DNA from: Streptomyces sp. NBC_01296
Lineage (GTDB): Bacteria; Actinomycetota; Actinomycetes; Streptomycetales; Streptomycetaceae
Direction: 5' to 3'
DNA length: 64,000 nt
Assembly (NCBI RefSeq): GCF_035984415.1
Contig: NZ_CP130720.1
Location: forward strand, 992,001 to 1,056,000
Each line of letters begins with the position of its first letter. Position 1 is the first letter of the stretch. The notes under the pieces were generated by a model that was given only the letters and a program-made list of their open reading frames with translations, was not told where the DNA came from and did no database searches. Both the position numbers and the translations under genes were made by a program. Shown piece after piece: positions 1 to 8,637 of the stretch.

Positions 1-184
1 CGGTCGGAACAGGTCTCGCTGCCACGGACACGGCCCATGACGACGAGGCTGCTCATACTCAGCCACTCTTCGGCCACGAGGTCCAGCCCGGTGACGTGCC
101 GACAACGTCCCGATCTCGTACCGGAATTCGCCGAGTGCACCGAAAGGTCTCGGTCAGCTCTGCGGCTCCCCGGGCAGGCGGCCT
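1..184. other. Left-edge stretch, no gene called
   Basis: I see no complete gene in these 184 bases. The minus strand has an open frame that reads like protein between about 1 and 90 and would run off the left edge, but it is too short to identify and has no clear start. Confidence 0.3.
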
Positions 185-1405
185 CTACCCCTGGTGGAGG
201 ACGGCGTCGGCGAGCTTGTCCCCGGGGATCGGCGGCCGGATCTTGCCGCAGAACTCTGCTTCGATCACGTTGAGGTAGAGCGAACCGTCCCGAAGCCAAT
301 CGCCGTTGACGTTGAACGTCAGCTGATGGTCCCCGTCCGGCGTTCCGAACATTCCGGACAACGAGCCGTTCGTACGTCCGCTCTTGCCCACCACCTTCAC
401 GCCGCAGGACAGGGTCGCGAACTCGACCCCGAGTCCGTAACCGAACCCCTCCTCCGCCGGCACCTCGTCGAGCATCTGCCGCATCTGAGCGGGGCGGAGA
501 AGTTCACCGTCCATGAGGGCGCGGTGGAAGCGGTTCAGGTCGCCGGCGGTGGAGATGACCTCGCCGGCGGCGCCCAGCCAGGTCATGTTCTGTTCCGTGG
601 CATCGTGGATCTCGGCGTCGGGCTCGCTCCGGTGGAGTCGCGAGTACCCGACGGGGTGCGGGTTCGGCATCTGCGGAGCGGTACCGGGGAACGACGTTCC
701 CCGCAGCTTCAGCGGGCGGATGACACGGCGCGTGGCCTCGTCGGCGTACGAACGGCCGGTCACCCTCTCGACGACCATGCCGGCGATCACGAAGTTGGTG
801 TTCGAGTAGAACGGCGCCCTTTGCGGGTCGGGCCGCGGCGGATACCTGAGCGCGATCGCAACGAGTTCCTCGGGCGTGTGGGAGTCGTATCGATGTTCCG
901 GGAATCCGGGGCCGGCGGCGTCGTGCACGAACGCGGGGTCGTCGGTGTAGTTGGCGATGCCGCTGGTGTGGTTCAGCAGTTGGCGCAGGGTGATCGTGGA
1001 GCCGTCGTAGCCGTTGCCCCGTATCAGGCCGGGCAGCCACCGCTCTACCGTGTCGTCCATGCGCAGTCGCCCCTCGGCCTCCAGTTGGAGGAGAACGGTC
1101 GCGATGAACGTCTTGGTGATACTGGCCCCCCGGAAGTGCTCACCGGCCGAACGCTCACGGCTCGTCGCCGTGTCGGCGTAGCCGGCAGCGGCGAACCACC
1201 TGGCCCTGCCGTCCTGGATGTGCGCGGCCGCTCCGGGCAATCCGCCCGACTCGACGACGGCGCGCAGGGCGGCGCGCGTGGCGTCGTGCCCGTGTCCCCC
1301 TTGTGCGGCGGTCGCGGCATTCGCGGTCGGTGTGAGCACGGCCGCGCCGACAACAGCGGCCAGGGGCAGCGCGAGTACGGCTGTGCGTAACGACCACTGC
1401 TTCAT
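185..1405 (-). CDS. Secreted serine hydrolase, beta-lactamase / DD-carboxypeptidase fold
   Basis: A 406-residue exported protein. An N-terminal signal peptide (residues 1-30, a hydrophobic run ending in ANA) precedes a class C beta-lactamase-type domain. The nucleophile motif S-I-T-K is at about residue 95 and Y-S-N at about 200, so an active acyl-serine enzyme is likely. Its substrate could be a D-Ala-D-Ala peptide, an ester or a beta-lactam; the sequence does not decide. The third motif appears as K-S-G rather than the H-x-G of the R61 DD-peptidase. I chose the ATG at 1405 because GGAGG lies 8 bases upstream and the signal peptide starts there; the frame stays open further upstream. A second, similar enzyme lies at 13551. 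Confidence 0.85.
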   Translation of the reverse strand: MKQWSLRTAVLALPLAAVVGAAVLTPTANAATAAQGGHGHDATRAALRAVVESGGLPGAAAHIQDGRARWFAAAGYADTATSRERSAGEHFRGASITKTFIATVLLQLEAEGRLRMDDTVERWLPGLIRGNGYDGSTITLRQLLNHTSGIANYTDDPAFVHDAAGPGFPEHRYDSHTPEELVAIALRYPPRPDPQRAPFYSNTNFVIAGMVVERVTGRSYADEATRRVIRPLKLRGTSFPGTAPQMPNPHPVGYSRLHRSEPDAEIHDATEQNMTWLGAAGEVISTAGDLNRFHRALMDGELLRPAQMRQMLDEVPAEEGFGYGLGVEFATLSCGVKVVGKSGRTNGSLSGMFGTPDGDHQLTFNVNGDWLRDGSLYLNVIEAEFCGKIRPPIPGDKLADAVLHQG

Positions 1406-1520
1406 GGGTGCAACCTCCGGAGCGCCACTGGAGCACCGGTGTGCCCCTGCTCTCGAAGAGACGCCCGACAGGACGCAGGGGGTTGATTCCGGTGTCAGAG
1501 GCTGCTGGCAGCATCGCGTC

Positions 1521-2564
1521 ATGACCTTCATCCGTACCACCCCATCGCGGGCGGTCGACGTCACCGCGGTGTTCCCCCAACTGGCCCCGCTGGCACGCCC
1601 GGCGACCCGGTTGCACCCCCGCCCGGGGGCGCCGACGCCGCATGACAGTTCGATCGGCGGGCCGCTGCTGTGGCCCGCCGACGAGCCGTGGCCGCACTGC
1701 GACGCCCCGCACGAGGGGGGCGGCTGCTTGCTGGCCGCGGTGCGGGTGGATCAGCGCGTGCGGGCGAGAGCGGCGGCGCACCCGGACGGCACTCCCGGCG
1801 TTTCCTCGCGCACGCCGGAGGAGGAAGCGGTCTTGGCGCAGATCGACTGGGACCAAGAGCGACCCGATGGCCCGATCCCCCTGCTGCCCGTCGCCCAGTT
1901 GTACGTGCGTGACGTACCCGTGCTGCGCCCGCCCGGACAGGCCGATCTGCTCCAGGTGCTGTGGTGCCCCTTCGACCACCCGGATATGTACATGCCGCGC
2001 ACTGCTGTGTTCTGGCGGTCCGCGGCCGCCGTCACCGACATCCTCACCTCACCCCCGGAATCGTTCGACGTGGAGTTCGAGGAATACGTGCCCAAGCCGT
2101 GCGTGCTCGCGCCGGAGCAGGTCACCGAGCACCCCAACCCCCTGGAGCTGAGCAAGGAGCTGCGAGAGCAGCTGGGCGACTGGGGCAGGTGGGAGGCGGT
2201 CGACGCCGCTGTGGACAGCTCCTACGCTCCCTTCCCGGAGTCCTACTACCGCAGCGATCTGTCCGTCGCCCCCGGCTGGAAGGCCGGCGGCTGGCCCCAG
2301 TGGGGCTACACCGACCCCGCCCCGCGGCAGTGCCCCGCCTGCGACACCGCGATGGAGCCGCTGCTGACCATCGACACATTCGAATGGGACGGCAGCAGCC
2401 GCAGCTGGATCCCGTACGAAGACCAGGCCGCCGCGTCCTCCACCGGCGACCGCCACCGCGACATGTGGCGACCGACCGGTGTCCAGATCGGCAGCGGCTA
2501 CAAACAGCAGCTCTACGTCTGCCCGGCGGCGCCGGAGCATCCCCACATCGAACTGATGCAGTAG
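1521..2564 (+). CDS. DUF1963/YwqG-like protein
   Basis: A 347-residue cytoplasmic protein without signal peptide or membrane segment. The tryptophan- and proline-rich N-terminal half (a G-P-L-L-W-P block near residue 50, a W-C-P-F block near 155) resembles DUF1963/YwqG proteins, whose role is unknown. A C-P-A-C pair near residue 275 and another cysteine near the C terminus could bind zinc. The ATG at 1521 starts the conserved part; upstream codons lie opposite the promoter of the divergent hydrolase gene, from which it is separated by 115 bases. Function not assigned. Confidence 0.6.
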   Translation: MTFIRTTPSRAVDVTAVFPQLAPLARPATRLHPRPGAPTPHDSSIGGPLLWPADEPWPHCDAPHEGGGCLLAAVRVDQRVRARAAAHPDGTPGVSSRTPEEEAVLAQIDWDQERPDGPIPLLPVAQLYVRDVPVLRPPGQADLLQVLWCPFDHPDMYMPRTAVFWRSAAAVTDILTSPPESFDVEFEEYVPKPCVLAPEQVTEHPNPLELSKELREQLGDWGRWEAVDAAVDSSYAPFPESYYRSDLSVAPGWKAGGWPQWGYTDPAPRQCPACDTAMEPLLTIDTFEWDGSSRSWIPYEDQAAASSTGDRHRDMWRPTGVQIGSGYKQQLYVCPAAPEHPHIELMQ

Positions 2565-2728
2565 CCGGACGGACGGCAGCCGCAGCGGACGACCCTCTGC
2601 CGACGTGCAGCGGCGCGGCGATACTGAACCTAGGCAGACGACTCAGCCCCTGGTGTCTGATCACCCTGGGTAGTCGCTGCGGGAATACCCGCTGAACGTT
2701 CCGCTCGGCAGGTCGAAGGGTGGTAGCG

Positions 2729-5209
2729 ATGGACGCACCAGCGCCGGGGTTGGGCGAGGGGCCCGAGGACCCGTTCGCGCTGCACCACTCCGCCTCGGCG
2801 GTACTGGACGACCACGGCAGGGTCGTCGGCTGGAGCGAGCGCGCACAGGAGCACCTCGGCTACCGGCCCGAAGAGGTGCTCGGCCGGGCGGCGATCGAGT
2901 TCCTGTTCGACGCCGGCGACCGTGAGGCGGTCTTGGACGCAGTGGCCGCGTGCGAGCGCGACCGGGGCTGGTCCGGTGTCCTGCCCCTCCTGCACCGCAG
3001 CGGGCGACGGGTGGAGCTGGGCTTCCGCGCCCGCGCTGTCATCCGCGCCGGCTCGGCCCGTGAGTGGTTCCTCGTCGCCGCCCCGGCGCAGGAGGTGCTC
3101 CGGTGGGAGACGGATCGGTCGGTCTTGGACGGTCTGTTCCGGCGCTCTCCGATCGGCCTGTCCGTCCACGCCCCCGACCTGTCCCTCCTGCGGGTCAACC
3201 GGGCGCTGGCCCGCTTCGCGCAACTTCCCGCGGCGGAGATGCGGGGCCGACGCATCGGCGAATTCCTTTACGGTCCGGACGTGGAGCCCATCGAGACTCG
3301 GCTGAGACGGGTGCTGGAGACGGGCGAACCCCTGATCTTCACCGATCAGTCCTGTCGTACCAGGAGCGACCCCGGCCGCGAGCGGGTGGTGTCGGTGTCG
3401 GCGTTCCGGATCGAGGACCCCGGCGGCGGGATCCTCGGAGTCACCCAATTGGTCGAGGACGTCACCGACCGCTACCGGGCCCGGCGACGGCTTGCCCTGC
3501 TCAACCGGACGAGCGCCCGCATCGGGACCACACTGGACCTCGGCCAGACCACCAGGGAGCTGGCCGACGTCGCCGTCCCCGACCTCGCCGACACCGTCTC
3601 GGTGGATCTGCTGGAGCCGGTGGCCCGCGGCGAGGAGACCGCCGAGGGGGCGAGCGGACCGGTCCGCAGGATGGCCGTCCATTCGGTCGCGGCAGAGGCG
3701 CTGCAGGTGATGTACTCCGCCGGAGAGGTCTTCCACTTCGACCCTCGTACCCCGCAGGCCAGGTGCCTCGCCGAACAGCAGCCCATCCTCGAACCGGTGC
3801 TCCGGAGCAGCCTCGGCTGGTACTTCCAGGATCCAGAGCGCACCCAGCGCGCCCTCGGCCTGGGCGCTCACTCACTGATCGTCGTACCGCTGACGGCCCG
3901 CGGTCTGCTCCTCGGCCTGCTCAGCCTGTGGCGGGCGGAGCGGCCCGAACCGTTCGAGGAGGACGACCTCACGCTCGCGGAAGAATTCGCCTCGCGCGCC
4001 GCCCTGTGCATCGACAACGCCCGCCGCTACACCCAGCAGCACCAGGCTGCGCTGACCTTGCAGCGCAGCCTGCTGCCGCGGGAGTTGCCCGAGCACAGCG
4101 CGGTCGAGGTCGCGCACCGCTATCTGCCGGCCGATCCCGCCACCGGCGTCGGCGGCGACTGGTTCGATGTCATCCCCCTCTCCGGAGCCCGCGTCGCCCT
4201 CGTCGTCGGCGATGTGGTCGGCCATGGTCTGCACGCGGCGGCCACCATGGGCCGCCTGCGCACGGCCGTGCACACCCTGGCCAACCTCGACTACGCCCCG
4301 GACGAGGTCCTCTCCCACCTGGATGACCTGGTCAACCGCCTGGCGGATGAGCAGGAGCCTGCCGACGGACGCTCGCAGGGCCAGCAGATCGTCGGCGCGA
4401 CCTGCCTCTACGCGGTCTACGACCCCACCTCCCGGCGCTGCACCCTGGCCCGAGCGGGCCACCTGCCCCCCGCCGTGGTGACCTCCGACGGCACGGTGAG
4501 CCTGCCCGACCTTCCCCAGGGGCCGCCGCTGGGCCTTGGCGGACTCCCATTCGAGTCCGCCGAGCTGGAGCTCGCCGAGGGAAGCCTGCTGGCCCTGTAC
4601 ACGAACGGCCTGGTGGAGGCCCGTAGCCACGACCTCGAAGAGGGACTTGAGCGGCTGCGAGAGGCCTTGTCCTGGCCCAGCCGCTCGCTGGAGGAGACCT
4701 GCACGGCGGTGCAGAACGCCCTGCTGCCAGATCACCCACGCGATGACGTCGCACTGCTCCTCGCCCGCACCCGCGTGTTGGCACCGGAGCAGGTCGCCTC
4801 CTGGGAACTGCCCGCAGAGCCGACCACCGCCGCCCGGGCACGGGAACTGACGGAGGCCACACTGACCAGGTGGGGCCTGGAAGAGATGGCCTTCACCGCC
4901 GAACTGGTCGTCAGTGAACTGGTCACCAACGCCTACCGGTACGGCGGCGGTACGCCGCTGGTCCTGCGGCTCATCCGCGACCGCAGCCTGATCTGCGAGG
5001 TCTCCGACAGCAGCAGCACCGCTCCGCACCTGCGGCGGGCGCGCACCACCGATGAGGGCGGGCGCGGTCTCTTCCTCGTGGCCCAGCTCACCGAACGGTG
5101 GGGCACCCGCTACACCCGGGACGGCAAGACCGTCTGGACGGAGTTCCCCCTGGCCACAACCACCGAGGGGCACTCCGCGGCTGCGGCGATCTTTGCGCTC
5201 AATGGATGA
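2729..5209 (+). CDS. PAS-PAS-GAF-SpoIIE phosphatase with C-terminal HATPase domain
   Basis: An 826-residue cytoplasmic signalling protein. In order: a PAS domain (about 15-125), a second PAS domain (130-250), a GAF domain (265-440), a SpoIIE/PP2C phosphatase domain (455-680, with the G-G-D-W-F-D and G-D-V-x-G-H-G metal-binding blocks) and a C-terminal RsbW-like histidine-kinase-type ATPase domain (690-815, with E-L-V-x-N-A-Y-R-Y-G and G-G-R-G-L). Such proteins dephosphorylate anti-sigma antagonists and may phosphorylate them with the ATPase domain. Streptomyces has many, each tuned by its sensory domains. The ATG at 2729 has GAAGGG 8 bases upstream; a GTG at 2720 is the alternative. A short inverted repeat, GCGGG-AATA-CCCGC, lies upstream at 2679-2692. 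Confidence 0.92.
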   Translation: MDAPAPGLGEGPEDPFALHHSASAVLDDHGRVVGWSERAQEHLGYRPEEVLGRAAIEFLFDAGDREAVLDAVAACERDRGWSGVLPLLHRSGRRVELGFRARAVIRAGSAREWFLVAAPAQEVLRWETDRSVLDGLFRRSPIGLSVHAPDLSLLRVNRALARFAQLPAAEMRGRRIGEFLYGPDVEPIETRLRRVLETGEPLIFTDQSCRTRSDPGRERVVSVSAFRIEDPGGGILGVTQLVEDVTDRYRARRRLALLNRTSARIGTTLDLGQTTRELADVAVPDLADTVSVDLLEPVARGEETAEGASGPVRRMAVHSVAAEALQVMYSAGEVFHFDPRTPQARCLAEQQPILEPVLRSSLGWYFQDPERTQRALGLGAHSLIVVPLTARGLLLGLLSLWRAERPEPFEEDDLTLAEEFASRAALCIDNARRYTQQHQAALTLQRSLLPRELPEHSAVEVAHRYLPADPATGVGGDWFDVIPLSGARVALVVGDVVGHGLHAAATMGRLRTAVHTLANLDYAPDEVLSHLDDLVNRLADEQEPADGRSQGQQIVGATCLYAVYDPTSRRCTLARAGHLPPAVVTSDGTVSLPDLPQGPPLGLGGLPFESAELELAEGSLLALYTNGLVEARSHDLEEGLERLREALSWPSRSLEETCTAVQNALLPDHPRDDVALLLARTRVLAPEQVASWELPAEPTTAARARELTEATLTRWGLEEMAFTAELVVSELVTNAYRYGGGTPLVLRLIRDRSLICEVSDSSSTAPHLRRARTTDEGGRGLFLVAQLTERWGTRYTRDGKTVWTEFPLATTTEGHSAAAAIFALNG

Positions 5210-5337
5210 CGACACGTTGTGGCGACACGGATCGCCCCCGCCCCAGCACCGAACCAGCACCGGAGACTGGGCCGTGCCCCGCACATCCCCGCCCTGGCCG
5301 CGGCCGTGAGCCTGGCCCGCGCCGGATGACACGGCCG

Positions 5338-6120
5338 TCAGACGGGCGGCATCAGATCGCTCTCGCTGACGGTGTACGTCAACGGGGGGTAGCCGAAGTC
5401 CGTTTCGTTGTTCTCGCGGCGTCGCAGGCGGTAGAACTCCTGCCGCTGTTCCTCGTCGGCCGACGTGAGGCGCGCACCCTGTGGGAGGTACGCCTGGCCG
5501 TCGCGGAACCGTACGAGGGTCTTCGAGGTGCGGAAGGTCACCCCGAGCCACTCGTTCGCCGCCCCCTGGGCGGCGGGCGCGTCCAGGACGATCTTGTGCC
5601 GGAGGCGCCTGTTCACCACGACGGAGAACACGACGACTCCGTTGTGGGCAAGGGGAACCTCGAAGCTCTCGCCACTCGACTCCTTCGACTCGAAGACCAA
5701 CTTCCGCGGCGGGCCCGCCTCGGGACGCCGGTAGCAGGAGAAGACGGCGATGTACGACCCTTCGGCCAGATCGAGGGCCTGGTCGGAATGGCTGCCCATG
5801 GTGCGGTAGGCGTTCGTGTAGCTCTCGATGAGCGCGTTGTTGAAGCCGACCGGAAGCGCCGCACGCTCCTGCACCTGCCGCGCCAGCCGTTCGTGAACCG
5901 CCCGGAAGGCCTGCGTCGGGCTGCCGTACCGCGTGGTGGTGCGTACGAGGGGCACGGCGCCGGTCCCGTCGACCCTGGCCAGCGTGGCGCCCCGCCGGCC
6001 CTTTCCCACGTCCTCCAGACGGGCCGAGGCGGACAGCTCCGCGAAGGGGTCCGCGTCGGCCGGCAGGGCGTAAGAGCGGACCTCGTCGGAGAGGTCAGAC
6101 CCGCGGCGCATCGTAGTCAC
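5338..6120 (-). CDS. AlkB-fold 2OG/Fe(II) dioxygenase, second of a pair
   Basis: A 260-residue protein with the AlkB plan: an H-x-D metal pair at His111/Asp113 followed by a Y-I-A-V-F-S strand, a distal metal His at 175 in R-L-R-H-K, and the terminal T-F-R with Arg197, which corresponds to the end of the R-Y-N-L-T-F-R block of E. coli AlkB. That block's first Arg (a 2OG ligand, Arg204 in E. coli) is Trp191 here, so co-substrate binding may differ. Its start overlaps the end of the upstream paralogue by 26 bases, implying coupled translation. AlkB enzymes oxidatively remove alkyl groups from nucleic acids or proteins; the substrate here is unknown. The assignment comes from motif order, not a search. 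Confidence 0.7.
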   Translation of the reverse strand: MTTMRRGSDLSDEVRSYALPADADPFAELSASARLEDVGKGRRGATLARVDGTGAVPLVRTTTRYGSPTQAFRAVHERLARQVQERAALPVGFNNALIESYTNAYRTMGSHSDQALDLAEGSYIAVFSCYRRPEAGPPRKLVFESKESSGESFEVPLAHNGVVVFSVVVNRRLRHKIVLDAPAAQGAANEWLGVTFRTSKTLVRFRDGQAYLPQGARLTSADEEQRQEFYRLRRRENNETDFGYPPLTYTVSESDLMPPV

Positions 6121-7357
6121 CCGTGTTCATGCTGAAGAGGAACCGGTCGCCGTAGTCCATGGAGGACGTGGTTCTGTTCTCCTCGGCGTACAGCCTGCGC
6201 AGCTCCTCCATCCCGGCCTGGGTGGGCGGGCCCAGCTCCACCAGGTCCCCGGGCGCTTTGAGGTACGTTCGGCCGTTCTTGTGGACGGCTTCGGTGCTCG
6301 AACAGCGCACCACGTAGCCCAGGCGGGTCGGGAGCGAGGCGGCGTCCAGGGCCGAGGGCCGGACCTCGTGCGTGTACAGGCGGTTGGTGGACAGCGGCAT
6401 GAAGAACACCGAGCCGGGGTGGAGGGTCAGGCTGAACTCCTCGGGGAGCGCGACCCCGTCACGTCCAGCGGCCGGCTCCTTGAGGCGGAACCGGAGCCTG
6501 GTCAGCCCGCTGGCGCCCTTCAGCCCGTAGTCAAAGGCGTCGTCGGCCAGGGGCCGCAGCCGGTCGAGCCCGTCGTAGAAGGTGCAGAAAGCCATGATCC
6601 CGTTGACGGGCATGTCCTTGGTCTTGTCGGCATGGGCCGAGATCCTGGCCTTGGATTGCTTGCGCTCGGCGGTGGCCGGGGTGTTGTGGTACATCTGCGC
6701 GAGGACGTGGTTCAGCGGCGCCTGGTTCCGGAACACGGCGGCCGCCTCGCGGTTCAGGGCCTCGACGATGTGCGTGTCCGTCGCGCGGAAGTTCTCGGTC
6801 GGCCCGGAGAGGTTCGTGGAGCACCGGAGCAAGCGGAAATGCAGCTCGTCGCCGTCCCGGGTGACGGGCGTCAGATAGATGCCGCTGCGGTGGGCCGTTC
6901 CGGGCTTGGTGGACTCCGTCAGGGACTGGAACTCGTGCTCCGCACGGACCCGTCCGAAGTGATCGGCGTCGGGCGCGAAGAAGCGCGGGTAGTACACGCC
7001 GACCCCGTGCACGCGGCGGGGGACCCGCCCGGCGCCGACGACGGCCCGGGTTCCGTCGATCTCATCGCGGTGGCCGTACGACAGCTCCCGGACGACGAAC
7101 ACCCCGGAAGCGCTGTTCAGCCAGCGGTCGTCGACCGCGGAAAGGTCGCCGCACAGGTAGACGTTCTTCCCGGTGAGGTCCGGCGAACCGGAGGCAAGGT
7201 CCTGCGGCGTGATCGTCGATCCGAAGAAGTCCCTGATCAGGTCGTGGTGTTGCGCCGCCGGAGGCGCGACCAGGACGTTGTTCGCATCGTCGACGGAGGC
7301 TTCTGTCAGCCCTGTTGTGTGCATCGGACGGTACCTGTCCACCGAAGTCGTCGCCAT
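6095..7357 (-). CDS. AlkB-fold 2OG/Fe(II) dioxygenase, first of a pair
   Basis: A 420-residue paralogue of the following gene. The metal triad is His242 and Asp244 (S-A-H-A-D-K) and His330 (Y-T-H-E-V-R-P), preceded by an H-P-G-S-V-F-F-M-P strand like that of AlkB. Both co-substrate arginines are present in R-L-G-Y-V-V-R (Arg345, Arg351). About 170 N-terminal residues before the catalytic core resemble nothing I know and could be a substrate-binding domain. The ATG at 7357 has a weak ribosome site; the ATG at 7324, with GGACAGG upstream, is a good alternative. The two genes probably form one transcript starting in the 266-base region shared with the divergent SPFH gene. Confidence 0.7.
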   Translation of the reverse strand: MATTSVDRYRPMHTTGLTEASVDDANNVLVAPPAAQHHDLIRDFFGSTITPQDLASGSPDLTGKNVYLCGDLSAVDDRWLNSASGVFVVRELSYGHRDEIDGTRAVVGAGRVPRRVHGVGVYYPRFFAPDADHFGRVRAEHEFQSLTESTKPGTAHRSGIYLTPVTRDGDELHFRLLRCSTNLSGPTENFRATDTHIVEALNREAAAVFRNQAPLNHVLAQMYHNTPATAERKQSKARISAHADKTKDMPVNGIMAFCTFYDGLDRLRPLADDAFDYGLKGASGLTRLRFRLKEPAAGRDGVALPEEFSLTLHPGSVFFMPLSTNRLYTHEVRPSALDAASLPTRLGYVVRCSSTEAVHKNGRTYLKAPGDLVELGPPTQAGMEELRRLYAEENRTTSSMDYGDRFLFSMNTGDYDAPRV

Positions 7358-7557
7358 GATCACATCATCGCAGCCCTGGAGTGCGTCCGGGAGGGCAGCG
7401 CGAGCCCCGGCCAGGCCGCTGCCAACGCGGTCAGCGGGCGCCGATCTCGCGTCGGGCCGCCTCCCAGACCTCCAGATGCCCGGCGTCGGCAAGGTGGGCC
7501 GCCGCATCCGCCGCGGCGGTACGCGGGCGGGTGGTCGGTCCGGTCGGCCATCTTTTC

Positions 7558-7606
7558 TCGTCATCTTGACGATATTGGCGGTCGCCCGTTATCGTCGCCC
7601 TGACGA
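7558..7606 (+). promoter_or_regulatory. Promoter with two copies of palindrome TCGTCR-N3-TGACGA
   Basis: TCGTCA-TCT-TGACGA (7558-7572, a perfect dyad) and TCGTCG-CCC-TGACGA (7592-7606, one mismatch) lie 34 bases apart. A plausible sigma-70 promoter is TTGACG (7566-7571), 18 bases, TATCGT (7590-7595), so one dyad covers the -35 and the other the -10. This is the layout expected of a repressor acting on the SPFH/NAD-kinase-like operon. The regulator is not identifiable here. Confidence 0.6.
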
Positions 7607-7623
7607 AATGAAGGGGGTTCGCC

Positions 7624-8637
7624 ATGGCCGACATCACCCGGCGCTTTGGATGGCGTCATCTGCGCTCCGCGCCCACCGCTCACATCCGCCACCACAAGCG
7701 CGGCCGGCTCGTCCACGACGGCCGGGGGCTCAGCTTCTGGTACCGGTCACTGTCGGCGGCGCTGTCCGAAGTGCCGGTCGACGACCGGGAGCTCGCCATG
7801 GCGTTCCACGCCCGTACGGCGGACTTCCAGGACGTCACCGTGCAGGCCACCGTCACCTACCGGATCAGCGGACCGGCCGAGGCGGCGGACCGGCTCGACT
7901 TCTCCGTCGACCCGGACACCGGGAGCTGGCGCGGCGCGCCCCTGGAGCAGATCGCCACCCTCCTCACCGAGACGGCACAGCAGCACGCGCTGGACGTACT
8001 GGCCCGGACCCCGCTGGCCGCCGCCCTGGTGGACGGCGTCACCTCCGTACGGCAGCGGGTCGCCGACGGTCTTGCCGCCGAGCCCAGACTCCCCGACACC
8101 GGCATCGACGTGGTGGCCGTACGCGTCGTGGCGATCCGCCCCGAGGCCGAGGTGGAGCGCGCCCTGCGCACCCCGGCCCGCGAGCAGATCCAGCAGGAGG
8201 CGGACCGGGCCACCTACGAACGCCGGGCCGTCGCCGTCGAGCGCGAGCGCGCCATCGCGGAGAACGAGCTGGCCAGTCAGATCGAACTGGCCCGGCGCGA
8301 GGAGCAGTTGGTCGACCAGCGCGGTATCAACTCCCGCCGTGAGGCCGAGGAGCAGGCCGCGGCCGATGCCGTACGGACCGAGGCCGAGGCGGCGCGCAAG
8401 GTCCGCCTGGCCCGCGCGGAAGCCGAAGCGGCGCGCGAGACCGGCGCGGCGCGCGCCGAGGCCCAGGCCGCCTGGCTGCACGTGCACGGCGAAGCCGACG
8501 CGGGCACGCTGCACGCCATGGCGGCGACCCGGCTGGCCGAGAACCTGCCGCGCATCGAGAGCATCACGATCTCCCCGGACGTCCTGACCGGCCTCCTCAC
8601 CCGGCTCGGACGTCCGGACGGCGGGACGGGCGCGTGA
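7624..8637 (+). CDS. SPFH / band-7 domain protein
   Basis: A 337-residue protein with an SPFH (band 7) domain at about residues 30-190, followed by a long, charged, alanine-rich coiled coil (190-290) and a short C-terminal tail. It lacks the N-terminal membrane hairpin of slipins, so membrane association is uncertain. The ATG has AAGGGGG 6 bases upstream. The next gene starts inside its stop codon, so the two are translated together and may act on the same process. SPFH proteins oligomerise and scaffold membranes or partner enzymes; the exact role is unknown. Confidence 0.8.
   Translation: MADITRRFGWRHLRSAPTAHIRHHKRGRLVHDGRGLSFWYRSLSAALSEVPVDDRELAMAFHARTADFQDVTVQATVTYRISGPAEAADRLDFSVDPDTGSWRGAPLEQIATLLTETAQQHALDVLARTPLAAALVDGVTSVRQRVADGLAAEPRLPDTGIDVVAVRVVAIRPEAEVERALRTPAREQIQQEADRATYERRAVAVERERAIAENELASQIELARREEQLVDQRGINSRREAEEQAAADAVRTEAEAARKVRLARAEAEAARETGAARAEAQAAWLHVHGEADAGTLHAMAATRLAENLPRIESITISPDVLTGLLTRLGRPDGGTGA

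Noticed and set aside
194..1390. Long plus-strand frame opposite the first serine hydrolase
   Set aside because: It is the antisense shadow of a gene with signal peptide, SxxK and YxN motifs; its own translation has no recognisable domain.
7431..7637. 68-codon minus-strand frame ahead of the dioxygenase gene
   Set aside because: Composition is plausible but it covers the divergent promoter and the double palindrome, has no ribosome site and matches no family I know.
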